DNA of 45,864 nucleotides from JBFFXF01 sp041569895. Its GTDB lineage: Bacteria; Planctomycetota; UBA8108; JACQVS01. Within the stretch, counting starts at the first letter, position 1; the number at the start of each line of letters is the position of its first letter. Shown one piece after another: positions 26,669 to 35,312 of the stretch. A program made the position numbers and the translations under genes. The stretch spans positions 1 through 45,864 of the forward strand of contig JBFFXF010000017.1 of the NCBI GenBank assembly GCA_041569895.1. Direction: 5' to 3'. The notes beneath the pieces were generated by a model that made no database searches, was not told the DNA's origin, and saw only the letters and a list, made by a program, of their open reading frames with translations.

Positions 26669-27871
26669 GTGCTGCTCCGTGATCTCGTTCACTTCTCGAT
26701 CGGCGCGGTCAGGGCGCACCGGCTGCGCTCGACGCTCACCGGCCTGGGCATCGCGGTCGGCATCGCGAGCGTCGTGCTCCTGACCTCGATCGGCGAGGGC
26801 ATCCACCGCTTCGTGCTGGAGGAGTTCACGCAGTTCGGGACGCACCTGGTGGCGGTGACACCGGGCAAGACGCTGACGCAGGGGGTGCCCGGCGCGCTGC
26901 TCAACACCGTCCGTCCGCTGACGATCGAGGACGCGCAGGCGCTCGAGGGCCTGACGTACGTCGAGGCCGTGGTGCCGACCGTGCAGGGCAACGCGCAGGT
27001 CGAGGCCGGCGGCCGGGCGCGGCGCACGACCGTGCTCGGCGTCGGTCCGGCGATGCCGCGCGCCTTTCGATTCGAGATCGCCCTCGGCAGCTTCCTGCCG
27101 GCCGAGGACGACCCGAACGCGGCGCGACCGCACGCCGTGCTCGGCTGGAAGCTCGCCCGGGAGCTCTTCGGCGACCTCAGCCCGATCGGCAAGCGCATCC
27201 GCGTCGCGCAGGATCGCTACCGCATCCTCGGCGTGCTCGAGTCGAAGGGCGAGTTCCTCGGGTTCGACCTCGACGACGCCGTGTACATCCCGGCCGGACG
27301 GGCCCTCGACCTCTTCGACCGGGAGAGCCTGATGGAAATCGACGTCCTCTACTCTCCCGACGCGCCCGTCGACGAGCTGGTCTCGCGGATCAAGCGAGTG
27401 CTGGTGGCGCGCCACGGACGGGAGGACTTCACGATCATCACGCAGGAGAGAATGCTGGAGGTCCTCGGGTCGATCCTCGACATCCTGACCTTCGCCGTCG
27501 GCGCGATCGGCAGCATCTCGCTGGTGGTCGGCGGCGTCGGCATCCTGACGATCATGACCATCTCGGTGACCGAGCGCATCTCCGAGATCGGCCTCCTGCG
27601 AGCGCTCGGCGCCGGACGGCGCCGGATCCTCGGCCTCTTCCTCCTGGAGGCCGGCACCGTCTCCGCCCTCGGCGGACTCGTCGGCCTCGCGTCGGGAACG
27701 GGCGTCGCGCTGCTCCTCGCCCGACTGATCCCCAACCTCCCGGTGCACGTCTCGTGGAAGTACATCATCCTCGCCGAGACCCTCGCCATCGCCATCGGCC
27801 TCCTCGCCGGCGTCCTCCCGGCCCGCCACGCAGCCACCCTCGACACGGTCGAAGCGCTGCGGGCGGAGTGA
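26669..27871 (+). CDS. MacB-like ABC transporter permease (FtsX fold), second copy
   Basis: A protein of 400 residues, clearly paralogous to the preceding permease: helix 1 STLTGLGIAVGIASVVLLTS, a MacB_PCD domain, and an FtsX domain with TERISEIGLLRALGAGRR and a closing PARHAATLDTVEALRAE. Two different permeases with one separate ATPase suggest a heterodimeric transporter rather than a MacB homodimer with fused ATPase. The GTG start has AGAGG 5-8 nt upstream and lies 4 bp after the preceding stop. Substrate unknown; candidates are lipoproteins, peptides or lipids. Confidence 0.92.
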   Translation: MLLRDLVHFSIGAVRAHRLRSTLTGLGIAVGIASVVLLTSIGEGIHRFVLEEFTQFGTHLVAVTPGKTLTQGVPGALLNTVRPLTIEDAQALEGLTYVEAVVPTVQGNAQVEAGGRARRTTVLGVGPAMPRAFRFEIALGSFLPAEDDPNAARPHAVLGWKLARELFGDLSPIGKRIRVAQDRYRILGVLESKGEFLGFDLDDAVYIPAGRALDLFDRESLMEIDVLYSPDAPVDELVSRIKRVLVARHGREDFTIITQERMLEVLGSILDILTFAVGAIGSISLVVGGVGILTIMTISVTERISEIGLLRALGAGRRRILGLFLLEAGTVSALGGLVGLASGTGVALLLARLIPNLPVHVSWKYIILAETLAIAIGLLAGVLPARHAATLDTVEALRAE

Positions 27872-27875
27872 GTGG

Positions 27876-28135
27876 TCAGAGTCGGAGACAGAGACAGAGA
27901 CAGAGACAGAGACAGAGAACAGAGGTCAGAGATCAGAGATCAGAGTCCGAGAACAGAGATCGGAATCGGACATCCGAGTCGGAATCGGACATCGGAGTCG
28001 GAGTCGGAATCGGTATCGGTATCGGAATCGAGCCGACGGCTGCGAGGGTTTTCGGGCACGGGCACGGGCACGGGCACGGGAACGGGTACGGGTACGGGTA
28101 CGGGTACGAGGACGAGGACGAGGACGAGGACGACG
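27876..28135. repeat. CGG-N3 word array C
   Basis: The plus strand order is AGACAG hexamers, AGAGATC-type heptamers, GGAATC/GGAGTC/GGTATC hexamers, then GGGCAC, GGGTAC and finally GAGGAC hexamers. This is the same succession as array B, with added blocks at both ends. It fills the gap between the second permease and the DUF924 gene. In 28136-28189 I see only the ribosome site of the next gene. Confidence 0.92.
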
Positions 28136-28189
28136 GCGGTCGGGGGTCGGTTGAAACGCCGACGCCCGATCGGCGACAATCGAGGCTCC

Positions 28190-28795
28190 ATGACCATCGA
28201 CGACATCCTCGAATTCTGGTTCGGCGCCGCCTCGGACGTCGCCGATGACGCGGCCGTCGCGAAGCGGAACGCACAGCTCTGGTGGTCGAAGAACGAGGCC
28301 ACGGATCGAGAGATCCGCGAGCGGTTCGAGTCGGTGCTCGAGAAGGCGGTGCGGGGCGAGCTCGATTCGTGGCGCGCGTCGCCTCGTGGGGTGCTGGCGC
28401 TGATCCTGCTCGTCGATCAGTTCACGCGCAACATGTACCGCGGCACGCCGCGATCGTTCGCGCACGACGCGCTCGCGCGCGAGCTCTGCCGCGACGCGCT
28501 CGCGCGCGGAGCCGATGCCGAGCTCCGGCCGATCGAACGCGTCTTCGTGTACCTGCCGCTCGAGCATTCCGAGGACCGCCAGGATCAGGCCGAGAGCGTG
28601 CGGCTCTTCGAGGGCCTGCTGGAATCGGTGCCGCCGGGCGCGGAAGATACGTTTCGGGAGTTCCTCGACTACGCCGTGAGACACCGGGAGATCATCGACC
28701 GCTTCGGTCGTTTCCCCCACCGCAATTCGATCCTCGGGCGAGAGTCGACGCCGGAGGAGTCGGAGTTCCTCGAGCAGCCCGGCTCGTCCTTCTGA
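28190..28795 (+). CDS. DUF924 family protein
   Basis: A protein of 201 residues with the family signatures: an N-terminal ILEFWFG, the central VLALILLVDQFTRNMYRGTPRSFAHD, FVYLPLEHSED, and the C-terminal FGRFPHRNSILGRESTPEE. The fold is predicted all-helical and TPR-like. No enzymatic role is established. GAGG lies 4 nt before the ATG. It stands alone between array C and the enolase-superfamily gene, whose start is 42 bp downstream. Confidence 0.9.
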   Translation: MTIDDILEFWFGAASDVADDAAVAKRNAQLWWSKNEATDREIRERFESVLEKAVRGELDSWRASPRGVLALILLVDQFTRNMYRGTPRSFAHDALARELCRDALARGADAELRPIERVFVYLPLEHSEDRQDQAESVRLFEGLLESVPPGAEDTFREFLDYAVRHREIIDRFGRFPHRNSILGRESTPEESEFLEQPGSSF

Positions 28796-28837
28796 CGGCG
28801 GTCCTGCACCTGTTTGGGCGCCAGCGCGGAGATCACC

Positions 28838-30091
28838 ATGAACGAGAATCGCAGTCCTGCGGACGCCGCGTTGTCGCGTCGTCGTTTTGTCGGCGCATCG
28901 CTCGCCGGTGGCGTCGGTCTCGGCCTCGGAACGCTTCTCGACCCCGAGCGGGCTCTGGCGGCGTGTCCGGCGAGCTCCGACCTGCGCATCACGCGGGTGA
29001 CGTCGCTGACGGTGCCGAGCGAGCGCTGGAAGGTCGTCGGCAAGAACTCGCAGCGCGGCGTGCACGGAAAGTTCGCTCGTGATCGCGTGCTCCTCATCGA
29101 GACCGGCGGCGGGCCGAGGGGCGTCGGCTCGTGCTTCGCCAGCCGCGAGCAGGCCGCGGCGCTGATCGGCAAGGATCCGCTCTCGTTCTACCGTCCGGGC
29201 GTCGGCGTCGTCAGTCCGCTCGGTCGCGGCGACGCGCCGCTCTGGGACCTCGTCGGCCGATACTTCGAGCAGCCGGTGTGGCGCCTTCTCGGCGGGTTCG
29301 GGCAGGAGCGCATCCCGGCCTACGACGGGAGCATCTACTTCTCGGACCTCCAGCCGGAGCACGCGTCCCGCGGCGTCGCGCGCATTCTGGAGGAGGTCGA
29401 CCACGGGCTCGAGCAGGGACACCGCGCGTTCAAGATCAAGGTCGGTCGGGGCCACAAGTGGATGGAGTCGGCCGCCGGGCTCAAGCGCGACATCGAGGTG
29501 GTGCGCGCCATTCGCAAGCACGTCGGACCGGACATCGACCTGATGGCCGACGCGAACAACGGCTACGACCCCGCGACCACCAGGCGCTTTCTCGACGAGG
29601 CCGACGCCGACCTCTACTTCGTCGAGGAGATGTTCCCGGAGAACGTCGCGGACGACCTCGCGCTCAAGGCGTGGCTGCGGTCGCAGGGTCAGGCGACGCT
29701 CGTCGCCGACGGGGAGTCGGCGCGCTCGCCGGAGCACTTCCGCGACTTCATCGCCGCGCGCGCCCTCGACGTCCTGCAGGGAGACGTGCGGGCCTTCGGC
29801 TTCACGGCGCTGCTCGAGCTCTCCAGGATGGCCGCGGGCACGGGCATCCTCCTGGCGCCGCACAACTGGGGGTCGTACCTCGGCTTTCTGATGCAGGCGG
29901 TGGTCGGCCGCGGCATCCCGAACTTCGCCACTGCCGAGCGGGACCCCGGCGAGACCGACCTCTTCGCCGGCGCCGAGGCGTTCGAGCTGCGAGACGGGAC
30001 CGTGCGCGTGCCCGACACCCCGGGCCTCGGGCTCGAGGTTCGGCTCGACACGTTCCTCGAGCGCCACGCCGTCGACTGGACGCTCGAGTAG
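28838..30091 (+). CDS. Tat-exported mandelate racemase/muconate lactonising enzyme family protein
   Basis: A protein of 417 residues beginning with a twin-arginine signal (SRRRFVGASLAGGVGLGLG, cleavage after ALAA). The enolase-superfamily barrel follows. Catalytic Lys residues lie in FKIKVGRG, metal ligands in LMADANNGY and FVEEMF, the third ligand probably in VADGES, and a His in APHNWGSY. The family abstracts the proton alpha to a carboxylate, giving racemases, sugar-acid dehydratases or cycloisomerases, and the substrate cannot be told from sequence. Export of such an enzyme is unusual outside planctomycete-like secretomes. ATG 28838 is chosen because CGGAG lies 6-7 nt upstream; a TTG at 28814 is in frame. 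Confidence 0.85.
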   Translation: MNENRSPADAALSRRRFVGASLAGGVGLGLGTLLDPERALAACPASSDLRITRVTSLTVPSERWKVVGKNSQRGVHGKFARDRVLLIETGGGPRGVGSCFASREQAAALIGKDPLSFYRPGVGVVSPLGRGDAPLWDLVGRYFEQPVWRLLGGFGQERIPAYDGSIYFSDLQPEHASRGVARILEEVDHGLEQGHRAFKIKVGRGHKWMESAAGLKRDIEVVRAIRKHVGPDIDLMADANNGYDPATTRRFLDEADADLYFVEEMFPENVADDLALKAWLRSQGQATLVADGESARSPEHFRDFIAARALDVLQGDVRAFGFTALLELSRMAAGTGILLAPHNWGSYLGFLMQAVVGRGIPNFATAERDPGETDLFAGAEAFELRDGTVRVPDTPGLGLEVRLDTFLERHAVDWTLE

Positions 30092-30163
30092 AGCGTCGAG
30101 CGCCTCTCCCCTGTCGCCGGAGGCGGCGGCCGAGTGGTTCTGTTCAGCCCCCCCTCGGCCCGG

Positions 30164-30169
30164 TATACT
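30164..30169 (+). promoter_or_regulatory. TATACT -10-like box upstream of the CotH-family gene
   Basis: TATACT in a GC-rich surround, 108 nt before the ATG at 30278. No clear TTGACA-like -35 is seen. If used, it gives a 5' leader of about 100 nt that contains the palindrome at 30238-30253. Confidence 0.35.
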
Positions 30170-30237
30170 GTGGGCTCGACGCCGGGGACCGTGACCGCAT
30201 GTCCCGTGGCGCAGGTGTCTTGGGGGGCTTCGACGAG

Positions 30238-30253
30238 GTGCTCCGCGGAGCAC
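30238..30253. promoter_or_regulatory. Perfect 16-bp palindrome in the presumed 5' leader of the CotH-family gene
   Basis: GTGCTCCGCGGAGCAC is its own reverse complement and lies 24 nt before the ATG. As DNA it could be an operator; as RNA it would form at most a tight hairpin or a dimer contact. The ribosome site GGTGGAG lies just after it. I do not recognise a known riboswitch in 30170-30277. Confidence 0.35.
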
Positions 30254-30277
30254 GGAACCCGGGTTCGGGTGGAGTGT

Positions 30278-33200
30278 ATGGCCGGTCGATCACAGCGACA
30301 CAACCGTTCCTTGATCCTGCCTTTTTCAGTTGTTGACTCGATCCGCGCGCTCTCCGCCGCGGTCGTCGTTCTCGTGACGGGCGCCGCCCTCGCCGAGGAG
30401 GTGGTCTACTTCGAGAATGGCAGCGTCTGGCGGTACCTGCCGGGCACGTCCGAGGCATCGGCGCCCGATCCGACCGCGTGGCGCCAGCCGGGCTTCGACG
30501 ACGGGGACTGGGGCGTCGGCGCGGCGCCGATCGGTTTCGGGACCGGCGGGCCGTTCGGCGTCGACCTCGGCGACCTCGACCCGCCGATGAGTGGGAACTA
30601 CTCCAGCCTCTTCCTGCGCACGAAGTTCACGATCGAGGACGTCGATCAGATCCAGGCGTTCGTCGCGCGCGTGTCGTTCGACGATGGCTTCATGCTGTGG
30701 ATCAACGGGACATACGTCACCGACGCCAACGTGCCGAGCGTGGACGGCGAGTTCGTGCCGCATGACGAGACCGCCACCAGGTCTCACTCCGGCAGGACCG
30801 TCGAGGAGATCCCGATCGAGGAGCCCAAGACCTTTCTCGTCGACGGCGAGAACACCATCGCGGCACAGGTGTTCAACGTCACGCTGACGAGCAGCGACTT
30901 GAAGTTCGAGCTCGAGCTCGCCGACCCCCTCGGCCCGGACCTCTCTCCCCCGCAAGTGACCCGCTTGATCCCGGTTCCCGGCACGACGATTCGCGCGCTG
31001 ACCGACATCGAGGTCGTCTTCGACGAGGAGGTCGTCGGCCTCGACGCCGCCGACCTGCTCATCAATGATGCTCCGGCGACCGAGCTGAAACGCGAGGGAC
31101 TCGGGCCCTGGCTCTTCTCGTTCCCGGCGCCGCCGAACGGCGCCGTCAGTGTCCGGTGGGCGCCGAACGCCGGCATCACCGACACCGCGCCCGCGCGCAA
31201 CGCGTTCCAGGGTGGCGAGTGGACCTACACCGTCGATCCGGATGCGCCGCTGCCCGACGTGGTGATCACGGAGATCCTCGCATCGAGCGGCGTCACCTTC
31301 GTCGACGAGGATGGCGACAACTCCGACTGGATCGAGATCTTCAATCAGGGGAGCCAGCCCGTCGACATCACGTCGTGGGCGCTCTCGAACGATCCGGACG
31401 TCCCGGACCAGTGGGTCTTCCCCGAGGTCGTCCTGCAGCCCAGGAAGTTCCTGGTCATCTTCGCGTCGGGGAAGGATCGCAGGGAGCCCGGCGAGGAGCT
31501 GCACACCAACTTCCGCCTCGGGTCCGAGGGCGAGTTTCTCGGTCTCTTCAACGCCGACGTGCCGCGCGCCGTCGTGTCGGCGTTCGCGCCGGAGTATCCG
31601 CCACAACGCACGGACCACTCCTACGGCCTCTCGCCGCAGGGGCAGCTCGGCTACTTCGGGACGCCGACGCCCGGCGCGGACAACGCCGAGGCGCGGGCGT
31701 ACAAGGGGTTCGTCGCGGACCCGCTCTTCAGCGTGCGGCGTGGCGTCTACGACGAGCCCTTCAGACTCACGATCAGGTCGAGTCCGGCCGACGCGACGAT
31801 CTTCTACACGCTCGACGGCACCGATCCGTCACCGGAGAACGGCACGACGTACGACGGGCCGATCGAGATCTCGCCTCCCGCCGACCGCGGTCTCGTCGCG
31901 GTGCGAGCCATCGCGCTTCACGAGGACCTCCTGCCGTCGCGCATCGTGACGCACTCCTACATCTTCCCGGAGGCCGTGCTGTCGCAGTCGGCGCGACCGG
32001 AGGGGTACCCGCCGACGTGGCCCGGGACCAGCGCGGACTACGCGGTCGACCCGCGCGTCGTCAGCGCCGATCGCGAGGGGGCGCTCGACGGCCTGGTCTC
32101 GATCCCGACGGTCTCCCTGGTCGCCGACTCCGCGAGCTTCTTCGATGCGCGCCTCGGCATCTACGTCAACGCCAGCCGATCCGGCGAGCTCTGGGAGCGT
32201 GCGGTCTCCGCCGAGCTGATCTACCCCGACGGCCGACCGGGCTTCCAGATCGACTGCGGCGCGCGCATGCAGGGGGGCTCGAGTGTCAACAACTGGAAGT
32301 CGAAGAAGCTCTCGCTGAAGCTCCTCTTCAAGGGAGACTACGGCGCCAAGAAGCTGCGTTTCCAGGTGTTCCCCGACACGGAGGCCGACGAGTTCGACTT
32401 CCTGATCCTCGACGCCAGCCTCAACCTCGTCTGGCATCACCCCTCGGCGGATCAGCAGAACCAGGCGCAGTACGTGCGTGACCAGTTCGTCGCCGACCTG
32501 CAGAACGAATCCGGCGGGCTGGCGCCCCACGGCCGCTTCGTGCACCTCTACCTGAACGGGCTGTACTGGGGCCAGTACGGGCTGCACGAGCGACCGGATG
32601 CGTCGTTCGCGGCGGAGCACCTCGGCGGCGACAAGCGTGACTACGTGGCCATCAAGCACCAGGCGTCTCCGGGGCGCGTCGTCGACGGCAACCCGACGCT
32701 CGTCTCCCAGGACTTCAACGTCATGCTGAACGCGGGTCGCGCGGCGATCGACCCGACTCGGTACGCGGCCCTGCCCGAGGTCCTCGACGTCGCCGGTTAC
32801 GCCAACTACATGATCATCAATTTCTGGGTCGGCAACACCGACTGGATGCACCAGAACTGGTACGCGACGCGACGCATGCAGCCCACCGGGCCGTGGCTCT
32901 TCCACAGCTGGGACGCCGAGCACGTGCTGAAGAACGCCGGCGACAACCTCCTCGGCGAGAGTCGCGGGCCGGCCGCGGTGTTCCAGGCCCTGAGGCGCAA
33001 CCCGGAGTTCGCGACTCTGGTCGGCGACATCCTGCACCGGCACTTCTTCAACGGCGGGATCTTCCACGTCGATCCGGCGAGCCCGGCGTGGGATCCCGAG
33101 AACCCCGACCTCAACCGGCCCGCCGCGCTCTACATGCAGCGCGTCGAGGAGGTGCGGTCGGCGATTCACATGGAGTCGGCTCGCTGGGGTGACGTCAACC

Positions 33201-35296
33201 GATCGGGTCGGCCGTACATGCACTCGGACTGGGCGCGCGAGCTCAACCGGCTGATCGCGACGTACTTCCCGCGACGCTCGGACACGGTCCTGCGGCAGTT
33301 CGTCGGCGCCAGGCTCTACCCGGGTGTCGCCGCGCCGGTCTTCTCTCGCCACGGCGGCGAGATCGCGCCGGGCTTCATTCTCGAGATGAGCGTCCCCGCG
33401 GACGCCGGGACGATTCATTACACGCTCGACGGCACCGATCCTCGACGCGCTGGCGGCGACATCTCCGAGACCGCCGTCGAGTACGCCGGTCCGGTGGCGC
33501 TCGATGACCTGGCCATCGTCAGCGCGCGGACGCGCGACGGCGACACCTGGAGCGCGCTCAACGACGCGACGTTCACGATCTCGGGATCGACGCCGGGCTC
33601 GCTGCTGGTCAGCGAGATCATGTACAACCCGGAAGGGGGCGCCGATTCCGAGTTCATCGAGTTGCACAACCCGACCTCGTACGCGATCGACGTCAGCGGT
33701 GTCTCGTTCTCGAACGGCATCGAGTTCGTGTTCCCCCCGCGCTCGCGGATCGCGGCGGGCGGACACGCCGTGCTCGTCGCCAACCGGGAGGCGTTCAGGG
33801 CCCGCTACCCCGACGCCCCGATCGACGGCGTGTACAGCGGCCGGCTCGCCAACGGCGGCGAGAAACTGACGCTGCGCGACGCCTCGGGCGCGACGATCCT
33901 CTCGATCGATTTCAACGACGGGGACCTCTGGCCGGTCGCGCCGGACGGCTTCGGCTTCTCGCTGGTCCTCGCCGATCCGCAGCGCGATCCCGACGACCAG
34001 CGGGCGTGGCGGGCGAGCGCTCGCTCGGGTGGCTCGCCCGGTGCCGAGGACCCGCCGGCGACGTCCGGCGGCGTCGTCATCAACGAGGTGCTCGGCGCGG
34101 GCGTCGGCGGCGTCGGCGGATCGTTCGTCGAGCTACTCAACGTCAGCGAACAGCCGGTCGATATCGGCGGGTGGTTCCTCAGTCCGCGCCGCGACACCGT
34201 CGAGGCCCTCAAGTCCGCGCGCATCGAGAGCGGCAACGTCGTGCCCCCGGGAGGTTTCGTGATCATCGCCGGCGCCGATCTCGACGCGCCGATCGAGTCG
34301 GGCAAGGGCCTCTGGCTGACGGCGGCGGACGCCGGCGGCGAGATCACCGGCCACATCGACGGCGTCGAGTTCGATCCCTCGGTCCAGGGCGTGCCGTTCG
34401 GGCGACACGAGACGAGCACGCGGATCGACTTCACCGCGCTGAGCACGGCGACGCGCGGCGCCCCGAACGCCGACCCGATGACGCCGCCGGTGGCCATCAA
34501 CGAGATCCACTACAACCCGCTGCCGGGAGAGAGCGAGTTCGTCGAGCTCCACAACCCCGGCGCCGCCCCGATCGACATCGGTGGCTGGGAGCTGCGGGGT
34601 GTCTTCACGCCGGGAAGCCTCACCGGCTTCGTCTTCGACGTCGGCACGTCGGTGCCCGCCGGGGGTTTCCTGCTGGTGGTGCCGCTCGACCCCGCGGCGT
34701 TCCGTCTCGCGTACGACGTCCCGGGCAGCGTGCCGGTCCTCGGTCCGTACGCCGGTGCGCTCGACAACAGCGGCGAGCGGCTGAGGCTGCTGCGGCCCTC
34801 GGCACGCGGCGTCCCCGCGGACGTGATGATCGACATGGTGCGCTTCAACGACCGCGCGCCGTGGCCGCTCGTCGCGGATGGCGACGGCCGCTCGCTCGAG
34901 CGCATCAGCGCGGCGGACTACGGCAACGAGGCGCTCAACTGGGGCGCGTCGCGTCTGGTCGGCGGCACGCCCGGCCGCGCCAACAGTGTCGGAACGACCG
35001 GAGAGTCCGGCCGGCAGCTCCCGGGAGACACGAATCAGGACCAGCGTCTCAACATGACCGACGCGATCGCGCTCCTCGGTCATCTCTTCTTGACGACACC
35101 GGAATTCCTTCCGTGCGGCGACGGCACCGTCGCGGACGAGGGGAACCGTCTCCTCCTCGACGCCAACGGAGACCTCGCGGTCAACCTCACGGACGGGATC
35201 CACATGCTCAACTACCTGTTCCTCGCGGGGGCGCCGCACGTCCTCGGAACGGACTGCGTGCCGATCGTCGGCTGCCCGGACCTCTGCCGGCCGTAA
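30278..35296 (+). CDS. Secreted CotH-like, multi lamin-tail-domain protein with dockerin-like C-terminus
   Basis: A protein of 1,672 residues. The signal peptide is ALSAAVVVLVTGAALA. In order: a galactose-binding-like domain (about 45-220), an Ig-like Big_5 domain (about 230-320), lamin-tail domain 1 (about 327-440), a chitobiase-C-like domain (about 484-560, FYTLDGTDPSPENG), a CotH kinase-like domain (about 608-884, GARMQGGSS, SWDAEHVLKN), a second chitobiase-C domain (about 1020-1105, IHYTLDGTDP), lamin-tail domains 2-4 (about 1107-1260, 1265-1350, 1404-1550) and a two-motif dockerin-like tail (DTNQDQRLNMTDAI, DANGDLAVNLTDGI). CotH proteins are atypical secreted kinases; lamin-tail domains are extracellular beta-sandwich adhesion modules. 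ATG 30278 has GGTGGAG upstream. It is convergent with the amidase, only 16 bp apart. Confidence 0.88.
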   Translation: MAGRSQRHNRSLILPFSVVDSIRALSAAVVVLVTGAALAEEVVYFENGSVWRYLPGTSEASAPDPTAWRQPGFDDGDWGVGAAPIGFGTGGPFGVDLGDLDPPMSGNYSSLFLRTKFTIEDVDQIQAFVARVSFDDGFMLWINGTYVTDANVPSVDGEFVPHDETATRSHSGRTVEEIPIEEPKTFLVDGENTIAAQVFNVTLTSSDLKFELELADPLGPDLSPPQVTRLIPVPGTTIRALTDIEVVFDEEVVGLDAADLLINDAPATELKREGLGPWLFSFPAPPNGAVSVRWAPNAGITDTAPARNAFQGGEWTYTVDPDAPLPDVVITEILASSGVTFVDEDGDNSDWIEIFNQGSQPVDITSWALSNDPDVPDQWVFPEVVLQPRKFLVIFASGKDRREPGEELHTNFRLGSEGEFLGLFNADVPRAVVSAFAPEYPPQRTDHSYGLSPQGQLGYFGTPTPGADNAEARAYKGFVADPLFSVRRGVYDEPFRLTIRSSPADATIFYTLDGTDPSPENGTTYDGPIEISPPADRGLVAVRAIALHEDLLPSRIVTHSYIFPEAVLSQSARPEGYPPTWPGTSADYAVDPRVVSADREGALDGLVSIPTVSLVADSASFFDARLGIYVNASRSGELWERAVSAELIYPDGRPGFQIDCGARMQGGSSVNNWKSKKLSLKLLFKGDYGAKKLRFQVFPDTEADEFDFLILDASLNLVWHHPSADQQNQAQYVRDQFVADLQNESGGLAPHGRFVHLYLNGLYWGQYGLHERPDASFAAEHLGGDKRDYVAIKHQASPGRVVDGNPTLVSQDFNVMLNAGRAAIDPTRYAALPEVLDVAGYANYMIINFWVGNTDWMHQNWYATRRMQPTGPWLFHSWDAEHVLKNAGDNLLGESRGPAAVFQALRRNPEFATLVGDILHRHFFNGGIFHVDPASPAWDPENPDLNRPAALYMQRVEEVRSAIHMESARWGDVNRSGRPYMHSDWARELNRLIATYFPRRSDTVLRQFVGARLYPGVAAPVFSRHGGEIAPGFILEMSVPADAGTIHYTLDGTDPRRAGGDISETAVEYAGPVALDDLAIVSARTRDGDTWSALNDATFTISGSTPGSLLVSEIMYNPEGGADSEFIELHNPTSYAIDVSGVSFSNGIEFVFPPRSRIAAGGHAVLVANREAFRARYPDAPIDGVYSGRLANGGEKLTLRDASGATILSIDFNDGDLWPVAPDGFGFSLVLADPQRDPDDQRAWRASARSGGSPGAEDPPATSGGVVINEVLGAGVGGVGGSFVELLNVSEQPVDIGGWFLSPRRDTVEALKSARIESGNVVPPGGFVIIAGADLDAPIESGKGLWLTAADAGGEITGHIDGVEFDPSVQGVPFGRHETSTRIDFTALSTATRGAPNADPMTPPVAINEIHYNPLPGESEFVELHNPGAAPIDIGGWELRGVFTPGSLTGFVFDVGTSVPAGGFLLVVPLDPAAFRLAYDVPGSVPVLGPYAGALDNSGERLRLLRPSARGVPADVMIDMVRFNDRAPWPLVADGDGRSLERISAADYGNEALNWGASRLVGGTPGRANSVGTTGESGRQLPGDTNQDQRLNMTDAIALLGHLFLTTPEFLPCGDGTVADEGNRLLLDANGDLAVNLTDGIHMLNYLFLAGAPHVLGTDCVPIVGCPDLCRP

Positions 35297-35312
35297 GAGC
35301 TGCGGACGCGCC

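Noticed and set aside
24511..28135. CRISPR array
   Set aside because: Units are 6-7 bp with no spacers of constant length, and no cas genes are present.
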